Assembly: GCF_013464915.1 (NCBI RefSeq)
Contig: NZ_RAVT01000046.1
Span: 2 to 46,146 of the forward strand
DNA: 46,145 bases
Source of the DNA: Stenotrophomonas maltophilia
GTDB taxonomy: Bacteria > Pseudomonadota > Gammaproteobacteria > Xanthomonadales > Xanthomonadaceae
Direction of reading: 5' to 3'
Shown here one piece after another: positions 7,797 through 19,300 of this stretch (its first letter is position 1; each line of letters starts with the position of its first letter). The notes beneath the pieces were generated by a model that saw nothing but the letters and a program-made list of their open reading frames with translations, was not told where the DNA came from and made no database searches. Both the position numbers and the translations under genes were made by a program.

Positions 7797-8318
7797 TCAG
7801 CCCTTCTTTTTCTTGGTCAGGGCGATCACATCGCCCAGCAGCTGCAGCTGCTCGGTACTGGACGGCAGGTCGCGCTCGAGCTTCTCGATCTCCTCGCGGA
7901 AATCGGCCACGTCCTCGAAGCTGCGATAGACCGAAGCGAAGCGCACATAGCCGACATGGTCGAGCTTGCGCAGTTCGTTCATGACAAACTCGCCGACCTT
8001 GATCGAGGGCACTTCGCGCTCGCCGCTGATCCGCAGCTGGTGGACCACCGCACGCACCGCCGCTTCGATCTTGTCTTCGGCCACCGCACGCTTCTGCAGC
8101 GCGCGGTCGAAGCCGGCACGCACCTTGCGCTGGTCGAACGCCTCGCGGGTACCATCGCTCTTGACGATGGCCGGCAGCTTCAGCTCAACCGTTTCCATGG
8201 TGCTGAAGCGCTCGCCGCAGGCTTCGCATTCACGCCGACGACGGATCGTCGCGCCGTCTTCAGAGACGCGCGAGTCGATGACGCGGGTATCGGCATGTTG
8301 GCAGAAGGGGCAATGCAT
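7797..8318 (-). CDS. nrdR: Transcriptional repressor NrdR of ribonucleotide reductase genes
   Basis: 173 aa. The N-terminal zinc ribbon has Cys3, Cys6, Cys31 and Cys34 (MHCPFC...CEACG). An ATP-cone domain follows at about 49-139 ([25 protein letters not shown] at its start), and the tail is lysine-rich. NrdR senses ATP/dATP and binds paired NrdR boxes in front of nrd genes; none are in this window. The length is slightly above the usual 150-160 aa because of the C-terminal extension. Its place between glyA and ribD is the usual gammaproteobacterial order, apart from the three small membrane protein genes upstream. Confidence 0.96.
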   Translation of the reverse strand: MHCPFCQHADTRVIDSRVSEDGATIRRRRECEACGERFSTMETVELKLPAIVKSDGTREAFDQRKVRAGFDRALQKRAVAEDKIEAAVRAVVHQLRISGEREVPSIKVGEFVMNELRKLDHVGYVRFASVYRSFEDVADFREEIEKLERDLPSSTEQLQLLGDVIALTKKKKG

Positions 8319-8469
8319 GGAACGCCTGGCTCAGGAGACAACCCAGCCGCCACGGTCATGGCAGCGTCGCAAAGGTACCTGAGAAGGGGTCCAGCAGCAA
8401 ATGCTGCCTGCCCGGAAGTGCCTGCGCGAAAGCCGGAATGGGGGCCCGATGCGCTCTTTGGGCCGCCAC

Positions 8470-8919
8470 TCAGCCGGCCGGGCCGGACACCGTAGTATTC
8501 CCGCTCCAGCGCAACCACGCCAGATGTGCGGCCGGCAGCAGGAACGGCGGCCCCAGGCCCAGGTAGCTCAACAGCGCGAATTCGCCGTTCTTGAACACCA
8601 GATGCAGCGTTACGGCGACCACAGCCAGTGCGGCCAGGACGCCCACCAGCAATCCCGCCCACGCCGCAGGCGACGATTGCCGCAGGCCGGCACGGCCGCG
8701 CAACAGGAATACACCGCTCAGCCACAGCCATGACAGCAGGCCGATGATCCCGCCCAGCGACCACAGCAGCAGCATCGTGAGTTCGTTACCGGACAGATAC
8801 TTGCCGTCCATCGCAACCATCAGCCCCAGCACCGCGACGGTGCCGCCGGCGGCAAGCGCAGGCAGGCCAAGCAAGAGACCCCCCACTGCAACCATCCGTT
8901 TCTGCACACGCTCATCCAT
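8470..8919 (-). CDS. Small membrane protein, paralogue 1 of a tandem trio
   Basis: 149 aa, unknown function. Four hydrophobic segments: about 10-33 (AVGGLLLGLPALAAGGTVAVLG), 48-70, 83-105 and 115-135. It begins MDERVQKR, like the two genes upstream (MDERRLRYLY, MDERRLKYLY), and keeps GLP-L--GGTVAV, WLWLSGVFLLRGRAGL and a C-terminal GPPFLLPAAHLAWL. The cytoplasmic RGRAGL loop between TM2 and TM3 is shared with paralogue 2. AAAGGAAA lies about 10 nt before the ATG. It is the most diverged copy and the last of the three, 150 bp before nrdR. No catalytic or transporter signature is seen. Confidence 0.82.
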   Translation of the reverse strand: MDERVQKRMVAVGGLLLGLPALAAGGTVAVLGLMVAMDGKYLSGNELTMLLLWSLGGIIGLLSWLWLSGVFLLRGRAGLRQSSPAAWAGLLVGVLAALAVVAVTLHLVFKNGEFALLSYLGLGPPFLLPAAHLAWLRWSGNTTVSGPAG

Positions 8920-8946
8920 GGGTTCGATTTCCTTTCATTGGCCGCG

Positions 8947-9363
8947 TCAGGGGCGGCGTTTGAGCCACACCAGCATGGCGGCCGGTACCAGCATCGACGG
9001 CCCCAGCAGCAATAGTTCCAACGCGGCGTCCCCCTCCTGGAAGCCGAACCATGCGGTCATCCAGAGAACCGGCAGCGCGGCCAGCCCACCGGCCAGCAGC
9101 AGCCACCACCAGATCGCGCGCACCTGCAGGCCGGCCCGGCCCTGCAGCAGGTAGCCGGCGCTGAGCCACAGCCAGGCCAGGCAACCCGCCACGCCGGCCA
9201 GGCCCCACAGCAGTGGCGCCAGATCGGGTGAGCGGCTGGCGCCGAAGGAGTGCAGGCCAAGGACCAGGAACATCACGGCGACGGTGCCGCCCATCACCAG
9301 GCTGGGCAGGCCGAGCAGTACCGCCAACGCGGCATACAGGTATCTGAGGCGGCGCTCATCCAC
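8947..9363 (-). CDS. Small membrane protein, paralogue 2 of a tandem trio
   Basis: 138 aa, unknown function, four predicted TM helices. It starts at GTG (9363); the 5' DNA ggagtaaccgcgcGTGGATGA is nearly identical to the start region of paralogue 3 (ggagtaacgcgcATGGATGA), so the duplication included the ribosome binding site. The upstream gene's TAA is embedded in the GGAGTAA motif, 6 nt before this start, which implies coupled translation. Conserved positions are MDERRLRYLYAALAVLLGLP, WLWLSAGYLLQGRAGL and LLLLGPSMLVPAAMLVWL. Confidence 0.82.
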   Translation of the reverse strand: MDERRLRYLYAALAVLLGLPSLVMGGTVAVMFLVLGLHSFGASRSPDLAPLLWGLAGVAGCLAWLWLSAGYLLQGRAGLQVRAIWWWLLLAGGLAALPVLWMTAWFGFQEGDAALELLLLGPSMLVPAAMLVWLKRRP

Positions 9364-9369
9364 GCGCGG

Positions 9370-9843
9370 TTACTCCGATGCCCGTGCCCGCTCGGGCGGC
9401 GCATCCACGACATCGGCACGCGCACGTAGAAGCATCAGCATGCCGGCAGGCACCAGCAACGATGGCCCTGCGAAGAGAGTGCTCACTACCGCCAGGCCCA
9501 GCCCGGACAAGGTGTACATCGCCAATCCCAGCAACGGCAGCCCCGCCAGCACGCCCAGGCCCAGCAGCCACCACCAGCGTGGCGAGGCCGTGCGCAGGCC
9601 CTGCAGTCCATCACGCAACCAGATGACGCTGAGCGCGACCCAGGCCACCAGGCCGGCAAGCGCGGCCGTTCCCCAGACGCACATGACGCCGGCAAACCAA
9701 AGCTTGTCAGCATCCAGCGAGACCAGGCCGATCAGCCCCATGACCAGGGCAATGCAGGCACCGACGCCGCCCGCGAAAAGGCTGGGCAGGCCGAACAGCG
9801 CGGCCAGCACGGCGTACAGGTATTTGAGGCGGCGCTCATCCAT
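9370..9843 (-). CDS. Small membrane protein, paralogue 3 of a tandem trio
   Basis: 157 aa, unknown function, four predicted TM helices (about 8-40, 48-73, 89-110, 118-139). It has the family start MDERRLKYLYAVLAALFGLP and family end FAGPSLLVPAGMLMLL, then a charged hydrophilic tail ending RARASE that the other two lack. It is the first gene after glyA on this strand; a 39-nt palindrome (9862-9900) lies in the gap and may act as a terminator or processing site. Confidence 0.82.
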   Translation of the reverse strand: MDERRLKYLYAVLAALFGLPSLFAGGVGACIALVMGLIGLVSLDADKLWFAGVMCVWGTAALAGLVAWVALSVIWLRDGLQGLRTASPRWWWLLGLGVLAGLPLLGLAMYTLSGLGLAVVSTLFAGPSLLVPAGMLMLLRARADVVDAPPERARASE

Positions 9844-9861
9844 GCGCGTTACTCCGGTGCT

Positions 9862-9900
9862 GGGGTCAGAGCCCTTCCCTGCGGGAAGGGATCCGACCCC
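9862..9900. repeat. 39-nt palindromic repeat, copy 1
   Basis: Near-palindrome with left arm GGGGTCAGAGCCC, inner hairpin TTCC/GGAA and right arm GGGATCCGACCCC. It is the same length as, and very similar to, copies at 11301-11339 and 15172-15210. It lies just after the glyA stop on the minus strand and would fold into a long stem in RNA. Confidence 0.85.
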
Positions 9901-9909
9901 ACTCCCCGA

Positions 9910-11163
9910 TCAGCCGTAGACCGGGTACTTGCGGCACTGTGCGCTGACGGCGTCGCGCACGCGGGCGATGACAGCGTCGTCGTTCGGCGCGTCGAGCACG
10001 TCGGCGATCCAGTTGGCCAGGTCCACGCAGTCCTGTTCGACGTAGCCACGGGTGGTCACCGCCGGGGTACCCAGGCGCAGGCCCGAGGTCACGAACGGCG
10101 AACGCGGATCGTTCGGCACCGAGTTCTTGTTGACGGTGATGTGGGCCTTGCCCAGCGCGGCCTCCGCGTCCTTGCCGGACACGTCCTTGCCGATCATGTC
10201 CACCAGCATCAGGTGGTTCTGGGTGCCGCCGGAGACGATCTTGTAGCCGCGCGCGATCAGCGTGTTGGCCATCGCCTGGGCGTTCTTCACCACCTGCTGC
10301 TGGTAGGCGGTGAAGCCCGGCTCCAGCGCTTCCTTGAAGGCCACCGCCTTGGCGGCGATGACGTGCATCAGCGGACCGCCCTGGATGCCCGGGAACACGA
10401 TCGACTGCAGCTTCTTGACCAGGTCTTCGTCGGCGCCCTTGGCGACGATGATGCCGCCGCGCGGGCCGCGCAGGGTCTTGTGGGTGGTCGAGGTGACCAC
10501 GTGGGCGTGTTCCAGCGGGCTCGGGTAGACGCCAGCGGCGACCAGGCCGGCCACGTGGGCCATGTCCACGAACAGATAGGCACCAACCTTGTCGGCGATG
10601 GCGCGGAAGCGCGCCCAGTCGATCACCTGCGAGTAGGCCGAGAAGCCGGCCACGACCATCTTCGGCTTGTGCTCCAGGGCCAGGCGCTCGACTTCGTCGT
10701 AATCGATCAGGCCCTGGTCGTTCACGCCGTACTGCACGGCGTTGAACAGCTTGCCGGAGGCATTGACCTTGGCGCCGTGGGTGAGGTGGCCGCCGTGGGC
10801 CAGGCTCATGCCGAGGATGGTGTCACCCGGCTGCAGCAGGGCGAAGTACACGGCCTGGTTGGCCTGCGAGCCACTGTGCGGCTGCACGTTGGCGTAGTCC
10901 GCACCGAACAGCTGCTTGAGGCGGTCGATCGCCAGCTGCTCGGCAATATCCACGTATTCGCAGCCACCGTAGTAGCGCTTGCCCGGGTAGCCTTCGGCGT
11001 ACTTGTTGGTCAGCTGGCTGCCCTGCGCTTCCATCACCGCCGGGCTGGTGTAGTTCTCGCTGGCGATCAGCTCGACGTGGTCTTCCTGGCGCTGGGTCTC
11101 AGCGGCGATGGCCTTGGCCAGTTCGGGATCGTAGGATTCGATGCGGACGTCACGCGGGAACAT
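9910..11163 (-). CDS. glyA: Serine hydroxymethyltransferase
   Basis: Converts serine and tetrahydrofolate to glycine and 5,10-methylene-THF; cytosolic PLP enzyme, 417 aa, the usual bacterial length. Visible motifs: [14 protein letters not shown] near 36-50, [13 protein letters not shown] at 55-67, [10 protein letters not shown] near 97-106, [14 protein letters not shown] near 203-216, and the PLP-lysine motif [16 protein letters not shown] with Lys229. The start [15 protein letters not shown] matches the family. Upstream (minus strand) TACAAT at 11214-11209 is a plausible -10. No glycine or other riboswitch is evident in the 187-bp leader region. Confidence 0.97.
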   Translation of the reverse strand: MFPRDVRIESYDPELAKAIAAETQRQEDHVELIASENYTSPAVMEAQGSQLTNKYAEGYPGKRYYGGCEYVDIAEQLAIDRLKQLFGADYANVQPHSGSQANQAVYFALLQPGDTILGMSLAHGGHLTHGAKVNASGKLFNAVQYGVNDQGLIDYDEVERLALEHKPKMVVAGFSAYSQVIDWARFRAIADKVGAYLFVDMAHVAGLVAAGVYPSPLEHAHVVTSTTHKTLRGPRGGIIVAKGADEDLVKKLQSIVFPGIQGGPLMHVIAAKAVAFKEALEPGFTAYQQQVVKNAQAMANTLIARGYKIVSGGTQNHLMLVDMIGKDVSGKDAEAALGKAHITVNKNSVPNDPRSPFVTSGLRLGTPAVTTRGYVEQDCVDLANWIADVLDAPNDDAVIARVRDAVSAQCRKYPVYG

Positions 11164-11208
11164 CGGGTACTCCAGCAGGCAGGGAAAAGGGGTACGGCTC
11201 AGCCCTCG

Positions 11209-11214
11209 ATTGTA
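11209..11214 (-). promoter_or_regulatory. Possible -10 box of glyA
   Basis: The minus strand reads TACAAT, about 45 nt before the glyA ATG. The -35 position is GC-rich and unlike TTGACA. Weak to moderate support. Confidence 0.4.
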
Positions 11215-11245
11215 GCCCCGCGCCGCGCCGCTGGGGCCGAAACGG

Positions 11246-11280
11246 ACGGGGCCGGCATCCCCGAAGGAATCCGGCCCCGT
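11246..11280. terminator. Perfect 10-bp stem-loop between the RcnB-like gene and glyA
   Basis: ACGGGGCCGG (11246-11255) pairs with CCGGCCCCGT (11271-11280) across a 15-nt loop. There is no T-tract. With the 39-nt palindrome at 11301 it gives two stacked hairpins after the RcnB-like gene, probably insulating glyA. Confidence 0.5.
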
Positions 11281-11300
11281 ATGGTTTCGAATGATGTTAT

Positions 11301-11339
11301 GGGGTCAGAGCCCCTTCCGTTGGAAAGGGATCCGACCCC
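11301..11339. repeat. 39-nt palindromic repeat, copy 2
   Basis: GGGGTCAGAGCCC, then CTTCCGTTGGAAA, then GGGATCCGACCCC; both arms are identical to copy 1 and the loop differs. It lies 12 nt beyond the stop of the RcnB-like gene. Confidence 0.85.
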
Positions 11340-11350
11340 GGCCGCGATCC

Positions 11351-11827
11351 TCAGCGGTTGCTGAGCACGTACTGGGCGATCACGCCGGTGGCGATGGCCA
11401 CCAGCAGCATGTTGCCGCGGTCATCGCGGATCCAGTGGTGGCCATACGGCGGGCGACGCAGGTGGTAGCGCGGGTAGTCGTTCACCACGTAGACCGGGCC
11501 ACGGTAGTAGTCGCGGTAGGGGGAACCCACCCGCCAGCCGTAGCCGCCATAGCGCGGCGGCGGCGGTGCCGGTCGATAGACCACGCGGGGCGGCGCCGGG
11601 CGGTAGTAGCGGTCATGGTCGCGGTGCCACTCGCGGCGATCCTGGCGGTAGTCGCGCCGGGCCTCGCGGCGGTCGCGCTCCCAGTCACGGCGATCCTGGC
11701 GCCACTCACGGCGATCCTCCCGCCACTCACGGCGGTCACGGTGGTCGTTGTCAGCGAAGGCCGGGGCCACCGCGCCGAGCGCCAGCACAGAGGCCACGGC
11801 GCCGGCCATTACTCGATTGATGCGCAT
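11351..11827 (-). CDS. RcnB-like periplasmic protein with Arg/Asp/Trp repeats
   Basis: 158 aa. Signal peptide MRINRVMAGAVASVLALGAVAPAFA. Residues 26-75 are a charged low-complexity stretch of DRREWR-type heptads (RREWREDRREWRQDRRDWER and on), then Pro/Tyr/Arg-rich sequence. The C-terminus carries the RcnB family signature: YVVNDYPRYHLRRPPYGHHWIRDDRGNMLLVAIATGVI. E. coli RcnB is a periplasmic factor affecting Ni/Co homeostasis, but most proteins with this domain are uncharacterised and no nickel exporter (rcnA) is nearby, so the metal role is uncertain. AGAGG lies about 8 nt upstream of the ATG. It is divergent from ettA. Confidence 0.85.
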   Translation of the reverse strand: MRINRVMAGAVASVLALGAVAPAFADNDHRDRREWREDRREWRQDRRDWERDRREARRDYRQDRREWHRDHDRYYRPAPPRVVYRPAPPPPRYGGYGWRVGSPYRDYYRGPVYVVNDYPRYHLRRPPYGHHWIRDDRGNMLLVAIATGVIAQYVLSNR

Positions 11828-11985
11828 GTCAGACCTCTGCTTGGATGGGTGGTGAGCCCATATTGCGCACCCGATCTGAACCGTTTCCGGCTGGAAACGC
11901 TTCCCGCTGAAGGACTGTGACGAAGTATTCAGGCCACGGCCAGCCCCGGGGGGCGCTCCGGGCGCGGCCCGGAACCGGTTCCGGC

Positions 11986-11991
11986 TATAAT
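11986..11991 (+). promoter_or_regulatory. Putative -10 box of ettA
   Basis: Consensus TATAAT about 90 nt before the ettA ATG, in the 253-bp divergent gap with the RcnB-like gene. The region 16-18 nt upstream is GC-rich and has no clear -35. The rest of the gap shows nothing else I can name. Confidence 0.55.
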
Positions 11992-12080
11992 TGGCGGTAT
12001 TCCATTCCAGTCTGTGCCCGCTGCCGCAACGGGATGTTCCCGTGACGGACCGGGCGCAGGGCCGCGCCTACGGAGACCGC

Positions 12081-13745
<1,665 letters not shown>

Positions 13746-13753
13746 GGCAACAG

Positions 13754-13786
13754 GAAAGGCCGCGCTCGCGCGGCCTTTCTCCTTTT
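13754..13786 (+). terminator. Rho-independent terminator of ettA
   Basis: Perfect 11-bp stem GAAAGGCCGCG / CGCGGCCTTTC around a CTCG loop (13754-13779), then TCCTTTT. It lies 8 nt after the ettA stop. Confidence 0.9.
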
Positions 13787-13804
13787 GCAATGTGTACCGA
13801 CCAT

Positions 13805-13831
13805 GCATGCCGGCCAGCGGCCGGCATCTAC
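13805..13831. repeat. SMAG-like palindrome upstream of the NCS2 permease
   Basis: ATGCCGGCCAGCGGCCGGCAT followed by CTAC; the minus strand reads GTAGATGCCGGCCGCTGGCC. It ends 2 nt before the first candidate ATG of the permease, so the hairpin occupies the place of the ribosome binding site. Confidence 0.75.
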
Positions 13832-13833
13832 CC

Positions 13834-15162
<1,329 letters not shown>

Positions 15163-15171
15163 TCGTTGAGC

Positions 15172-15210
15172 GGCGTCGGGGCCCATTGCCGTGCAATGGG
15201 ATCCGACCCC
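15172..15210. repeat. 39-nt palindromic repeat, copy 3
   Basis: GGCGTCGGGGCCC, ATTGCCGTGCAAT, GGGATCCGACCCC. The right arm is identical to copies 1 and 2, the left arm is more diverged, and the loop is unrelated but still self-complementary (ATTGC/GCAAT). It lies between the convergent ends of the permease and bcsZ. Confidence 0.8.
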
Positions 15211-15214
15211 ATCG

Positions 15215-15238
15215 GTAGCGCCGGGCCATGCCGGGCGG
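15215..15238. repeat. SMAG-like palindrome downstream of bcsZ
   Basis: GTAG-CGCCGGGC-CAT-GCCGGGCGG: GTAG head followed by a GC-rich hairpin. With the 39-nt palindrome it fills the 85-bp convergent gap and is a likely end point for the cellulose operon transcript. Confidence 0.65.
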
Positions 15239-15247
15239 ACAGCACGC

Positions 15248-16381
15248 TCAGCGCTTGGGCTGCAGGCGGCCATCGGCGGCGAAACGCCAGCGCCCTTCGG
15301 CCCAGCCCAAGCCGAACAGCGCCAGCATCTGCGCGTAGTAGGCCGGTGCGTCGGCGCGCTGCTGTTCGGCGCTGGGCAGGCTGGCCCGCAGCGACTGCGC
15401 ACGCTCCGCGTCGCCCTGGGCGATCAGGTACGGCAGCAGTGCCGCACGGAATCCATAGTTGCCTTCGCCCTGCCCCTGGCCGCTGCGGGTGTCGATCTTT
15501 TCCCACATCGGCGCACCGCTGCGCAGGCGCTGCAGAGGCCCGGACAGGGCCGCCAGCTGCGTGCGGAACAAGGGATCGCGCGATGCAGTCATGCCCGCCC
15601 AGGTGTAGCAGCGGATGGCATCGTAGCTGCCGACCGCGCCGCGCACCGGATCGACGACGAAACGATCGCCTTTCCACGCCGCCCAGTCCGGTACGAACCC
15701 GTGCGGGCTGCTCTGCTGCAACAGCTTCACGCTGTTGCGCGCCAGTGCCTGCCACGGTCCGCTGCGATCCTCCGCCGCAAAGCGGCGCAGCAGCGGCAGC
15801 GGCATATAGCTGGGATTGACACGGGTGGCATCGTCTTCGACGAAGCCCTGCGGCCCGGGCAGCAGCATCGGTCCCAGCTGCGGCAACTGCACGATCTCGC
15901 GCTCACGCACCTGCTGCAGCATGCCTTCGGCAACCGCCTGCAGAGCCGGGCGGCGCCACAGGCGCGCCGCCTCCAGCAGGCTGTAGGCCAGCCACAAGTC
16001 GGAATCCGACGCAGGATTGCTGTCCAGTACCCGCCAGCTTCCCTTGTCATCCCGGCCCCACAGCCAGGCCGGCAGGCGCTTGCCCATGTCGCCACCGGCG
16101 AGGTTGTCCTGGGTCCAGCCCAGGATGCGGTCGAACAGCGCCTGGTCGTTGTCGACCAGGGCGAAGAACAACGCATAGGACTGGCCTTCGGAGGTGCTGC
16201 GCTGATCGTCCTGGCTGCGATCGATCATGCGTCCGTCGCGGCTCAGGCTGCTGTCGACCAGTACCTGCCACGCCGGCCAGCGCGCTGCGGGCGCGGCCTG
16301 TGCACTGCACCAGCCAAGCAGCGGCAGCGTGGCGGCCGCCTGCAGCAGGCGCCGTCGGTGCAGGTCAGCGGAATTCGCCAT
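15248..16381 (-). CDS. bcsZ: Periplasmic endo-1,4-beta-glucanase of cellulose operon (GH8)
   Basis: Glycoside hydrolase family 8 enzyme that trims nascent cellulose in the periplasm. 377 aa from ATG 16381, which overlaps the end of bcsC by 17 nt. The N-terminus MANSADLHRRRLLQAAATLP has an arginine run before a hydrophobic segment and could be a Tat signal, though a Sec signal is possible. WPAWQVLVD follows. Catalytic candidates are Glu65 in TSEGQSYALFF (general acid) and Asp254 in GSYDAIRCYTW (base). RLPAWLWG, DSNPASDSDLWLAYSLLEA and GYNF-type sequence (GEGNYGF) match BcsZ. It is the last gene of the operon, after bcsC, whereas in E. coli bcsZ precedes bcsC. Confidence 0.95.
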   Translation of the reverse strand: MANSADLHRRRLLQAAATLPLLGWCSAQAAPAARWPAWQVLVDSSLSRDGRMIDRSQDDQRSTSEGQSYALFFALVDNDQALFDRILGWTQDNLAGGDMGKRLPAWLWGRDDKGSWRVLDSNPASDSDLWLAYSLLEAARLWRRPALQAVAEGMLQQVREREIVQLPQLGPMLLPGPQGFVEDDATRVNPSYMPLPLLRRFAAEDRSGPWQALARNSVKLLQQSSPHGFVPDWAAWKGDRFVVDPVRGAVGSYDAIRCYTWAGMTASRDPLFRTQLAALSGPLQRLRSGAPMWEKIDTRSGQGQGEGNYGFRAALLPYLIAQGDAERAQSLRASLPSAEQQRADAPAYYAQMLALFGLGWAEGRWRFAADGRLQPKR

Positions 16382-19300
16382 ACGGCACCAGTGGCGATAC
16401 GGGCAACGGCAGGTTTCCCTGCCAGGGCTTGAAGGTGTAGCGCAGGTAGAGCTGGAACGAGTTCGGCGAGAAATCGCGGCTGCGCTGCAGGGTACCGGCG
16501 GCACCCAGCACGAAGTGGTCGCCCAGGCGGCGCTCGACCGCGCCGTACAGGCGGTAGCCGGTGCCAGTGCTCCGGCTGTCGCCGGTATACAGGCCGGCCT
16601 CGTCCAGCCGCAGCGGGCCATACTGCGGCTCCAGCTGCTCGATCACGCGATCGATCAAGGCCTGGTCGGGGAAGCGGCTGATCGAGGACGTGCGCGCGCT
16701 GGACACGCTGACCGAGCCATCCACGCGCACCGACCACACGTCATTACGCCAGGCGAAGCTGACCGGCAGACTCAGCGACGCATAGCGCTGTGGACTGTAG
16801 TAGCCGCCCTGGCCCAGCGAGTAGCCGCCCAGGTCCTTCTGGTAGCGCCAGTACATCGCGGTGGTGCCTACGTCCAGCCGCATGTCGGGGCGCTGGATCA
16901 GCTTGTGGTACCAGCCCACCATCGCGCGTGCGCGGGTGTTGTCGACCACGTTGTGGCCGGTCAGCCGATGCCAGCTCCAGTTCGACCACACGCCATCGCG
17001 GCCGCCCTGGTCGTAGCCGAGGCTGAAGGTCACGCCGTTGGCGGTGACGCCGCCCCAGCTGATGCCACTGCGCGGATCAACCGCACCGGCCTGCGACAGC
17101 AGCGAATTGGTCATCGGCCGCCGCGACACCGTGGCGCCCCAGCCGAAGCGCCCGAGGTCACCATTGAGGGTGACACCGCCAAGCCAGTTGCCGACCACGT
17201 AGTTGGACGGGGTGTGGCCGATATCGAAGTTCCAGCGGTCATCCAGGGTGCGCCAGCCGACGGCGAAGCCGGCGCCGGAGGTGCGCCGCTGGTGCACGAA
17301 ACGGGTGCAGCCCGGTGCGCGCAGGCGGCTGTTGTCGGCCTGCAGCAGATCCAGGTCGCAGCTGCCGAAATCCTCGTCGTAGGCGCCGTCCCCGTCGGTC
17401 TGGAAGCGGCCGGCGTCGAAGCTTACCTGTTCGATGCGCGCCCAGCCCAGACCACCGGCAAACGGTGCGTCGAGGTGCGCGATGCGGGTATCACGCGACA
17501 GCCGCGAGACGCCAGGTGTGCCGTCGCTGCGGCGGCCCGTATCCTGCATCACCGTCAGGGTGGGGTTCTCCTGCTGGTACAGGGTTTCCACATCGCTGCG
17601 CAGGCTGCGACGCAACCAGTCGTCGCCTGCAGTCTCGCGGCTGGCCAGGGTCAGCGCGCGGTTGTCGCGCGGCGTGGCCTGGCTGGAAGCCAACAGGCCG
17701 TTGTCGGCCATCGCCTGTGCGTACATGTCCAGCGCCTGCTGTGGATCATCGCGGCGCACCAGCCGTGCCGCGTCACGCCAGGACTGTGCGTCGGGCCCGG
17801 CCTTGCGCGCCAGCAACGCGCGCAGGATCGCCAAGGCCTTCGTGTCCTCGCGCAGGTCGGTCCAGATGGTGGCGAGCTGACGCTGCTGGCCGATCCCGGC
17901 ATCGTCCACTGCCGGCGGTGCGTCGTGCATCTGTCGGCGTGCGCTGGCCAGATCGCCGGTGCCGATCCAGGCCTGTACCTGGCCCAGCTGCGCATCCACA
18001 TTGCCCGGCTGTGCAGCGAGCACGCGCTGGTAGTAGTGCAGCGCCTGCGCATGATCGCCGCGCAGGCGCGCCCACTCGGCCATCAGCAGATCGTTGTCGG
18101 TGCTGGGCGGTTGCTGCTGCAGCAGCGCGATGGCTTCGGCCTCCCTGCCCTGCGCACGCAGATCCCACAGATGATCGACCAGCTGCTGCCGTTGCAGGCG
18201 CGCCGACAGCGCGCGGATATCGTCGTCCCACTGTGCCTGCGGCAGCGCATCGAGCACCGCCAGCGCCTGCGGCAGCCGATCGGATCCCGACAGATAGAGC
18301 GCCTGCGCGTAGCGCGCCTCGGCACTGTCGTTATGCGTGGCCATGTCGGCCACCACCACGTCGGCCTCGTCCTGCCGGCCGGCAGCGCGCAGCTCGTTGC
18401 CCAGCGCATAGGCCAGCCATGCATCGCCCGGCAGCTCGCCGCGCAGCTGCTGTCCCAGCGTGATCGCGGTGCTTGCATCGCCAGCAGCCAACGCCTGCTC
18501 GCGACGCTCACGCAGGCGGCTGATCTGCAGCTGGCGCAGGTCTTCGGCATATAACCTGCGCTGGGCGGCAGGCAACGCGTTGATGAAGGCTTCCAACCGC
18601 TGCGGGTCGGTGCGGCCGTACAGCTGCACCAGCTTGCGGATCACGTTGGCATCGTTGGGCGCCATCCGCCGGGCAACCTGCAACTGGCGTTCGGCTGCGG
18701 CGTCATCGCCGCGGGCCACGGCCACGTCGACCAGGCCCAGTGCAGCAGTGACGTCGCGGGGCTGCTGGCGGCGCGCCTGCGTATACAGTCGCTCGGCCTC
18801 GTCCAGCCGGCCGGCCGCCAGCGCCGCATCGGCCTGGTCCAGCTGCAGCCAGTAGCGGGTGCTGGCGATCAGGTCACGCCACTTGTCGTTGCTGTCGCCG
18901 GCCGGGGTGGCCTGGACTGCACGCTGGAAATAGTTGATGGCCTGCTCGCGGCGGCCCTGGCGCATCAGCGACATGCCCAGCCCACCCAGCAGGTCGGGCT
19001 CGCGCGGATAGCCGCGCAGGGCCTGCAGGAAAGCCCGCTCGGCCTCTTCATTGCGGCCTGCATCGAGCAACTGCTGGCCGCGCAGGCCGGCGCGCCACGC
19101 CGGATCACTGACCCGCTTGTGCTGGTCGGTGTAGCGCTCGCGCACCAACGCGATGTCGGCAAACGTCGGATTGCGGGTGATGAAGTCCTGCAGCCTGCGC
19201 ACGCTGCGGTCATCGGCCGGCTGGTCCTTCAGGTAGGCCCACTCGGCATCCGCCGCCATGCCGCGGGCTTCCGGATTGCGCCCCATGCGCTGCAGCGCGG

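Noticed and set aside
8320-8469. Possible riboswitch upstream of nrdR (CTCAGGTACC, CGCAAAGG motifs)
   Set aside because: Fragments recall glycine and c-di-GMP aptamers, but the full ordered motifs and helices are not present on either strand.
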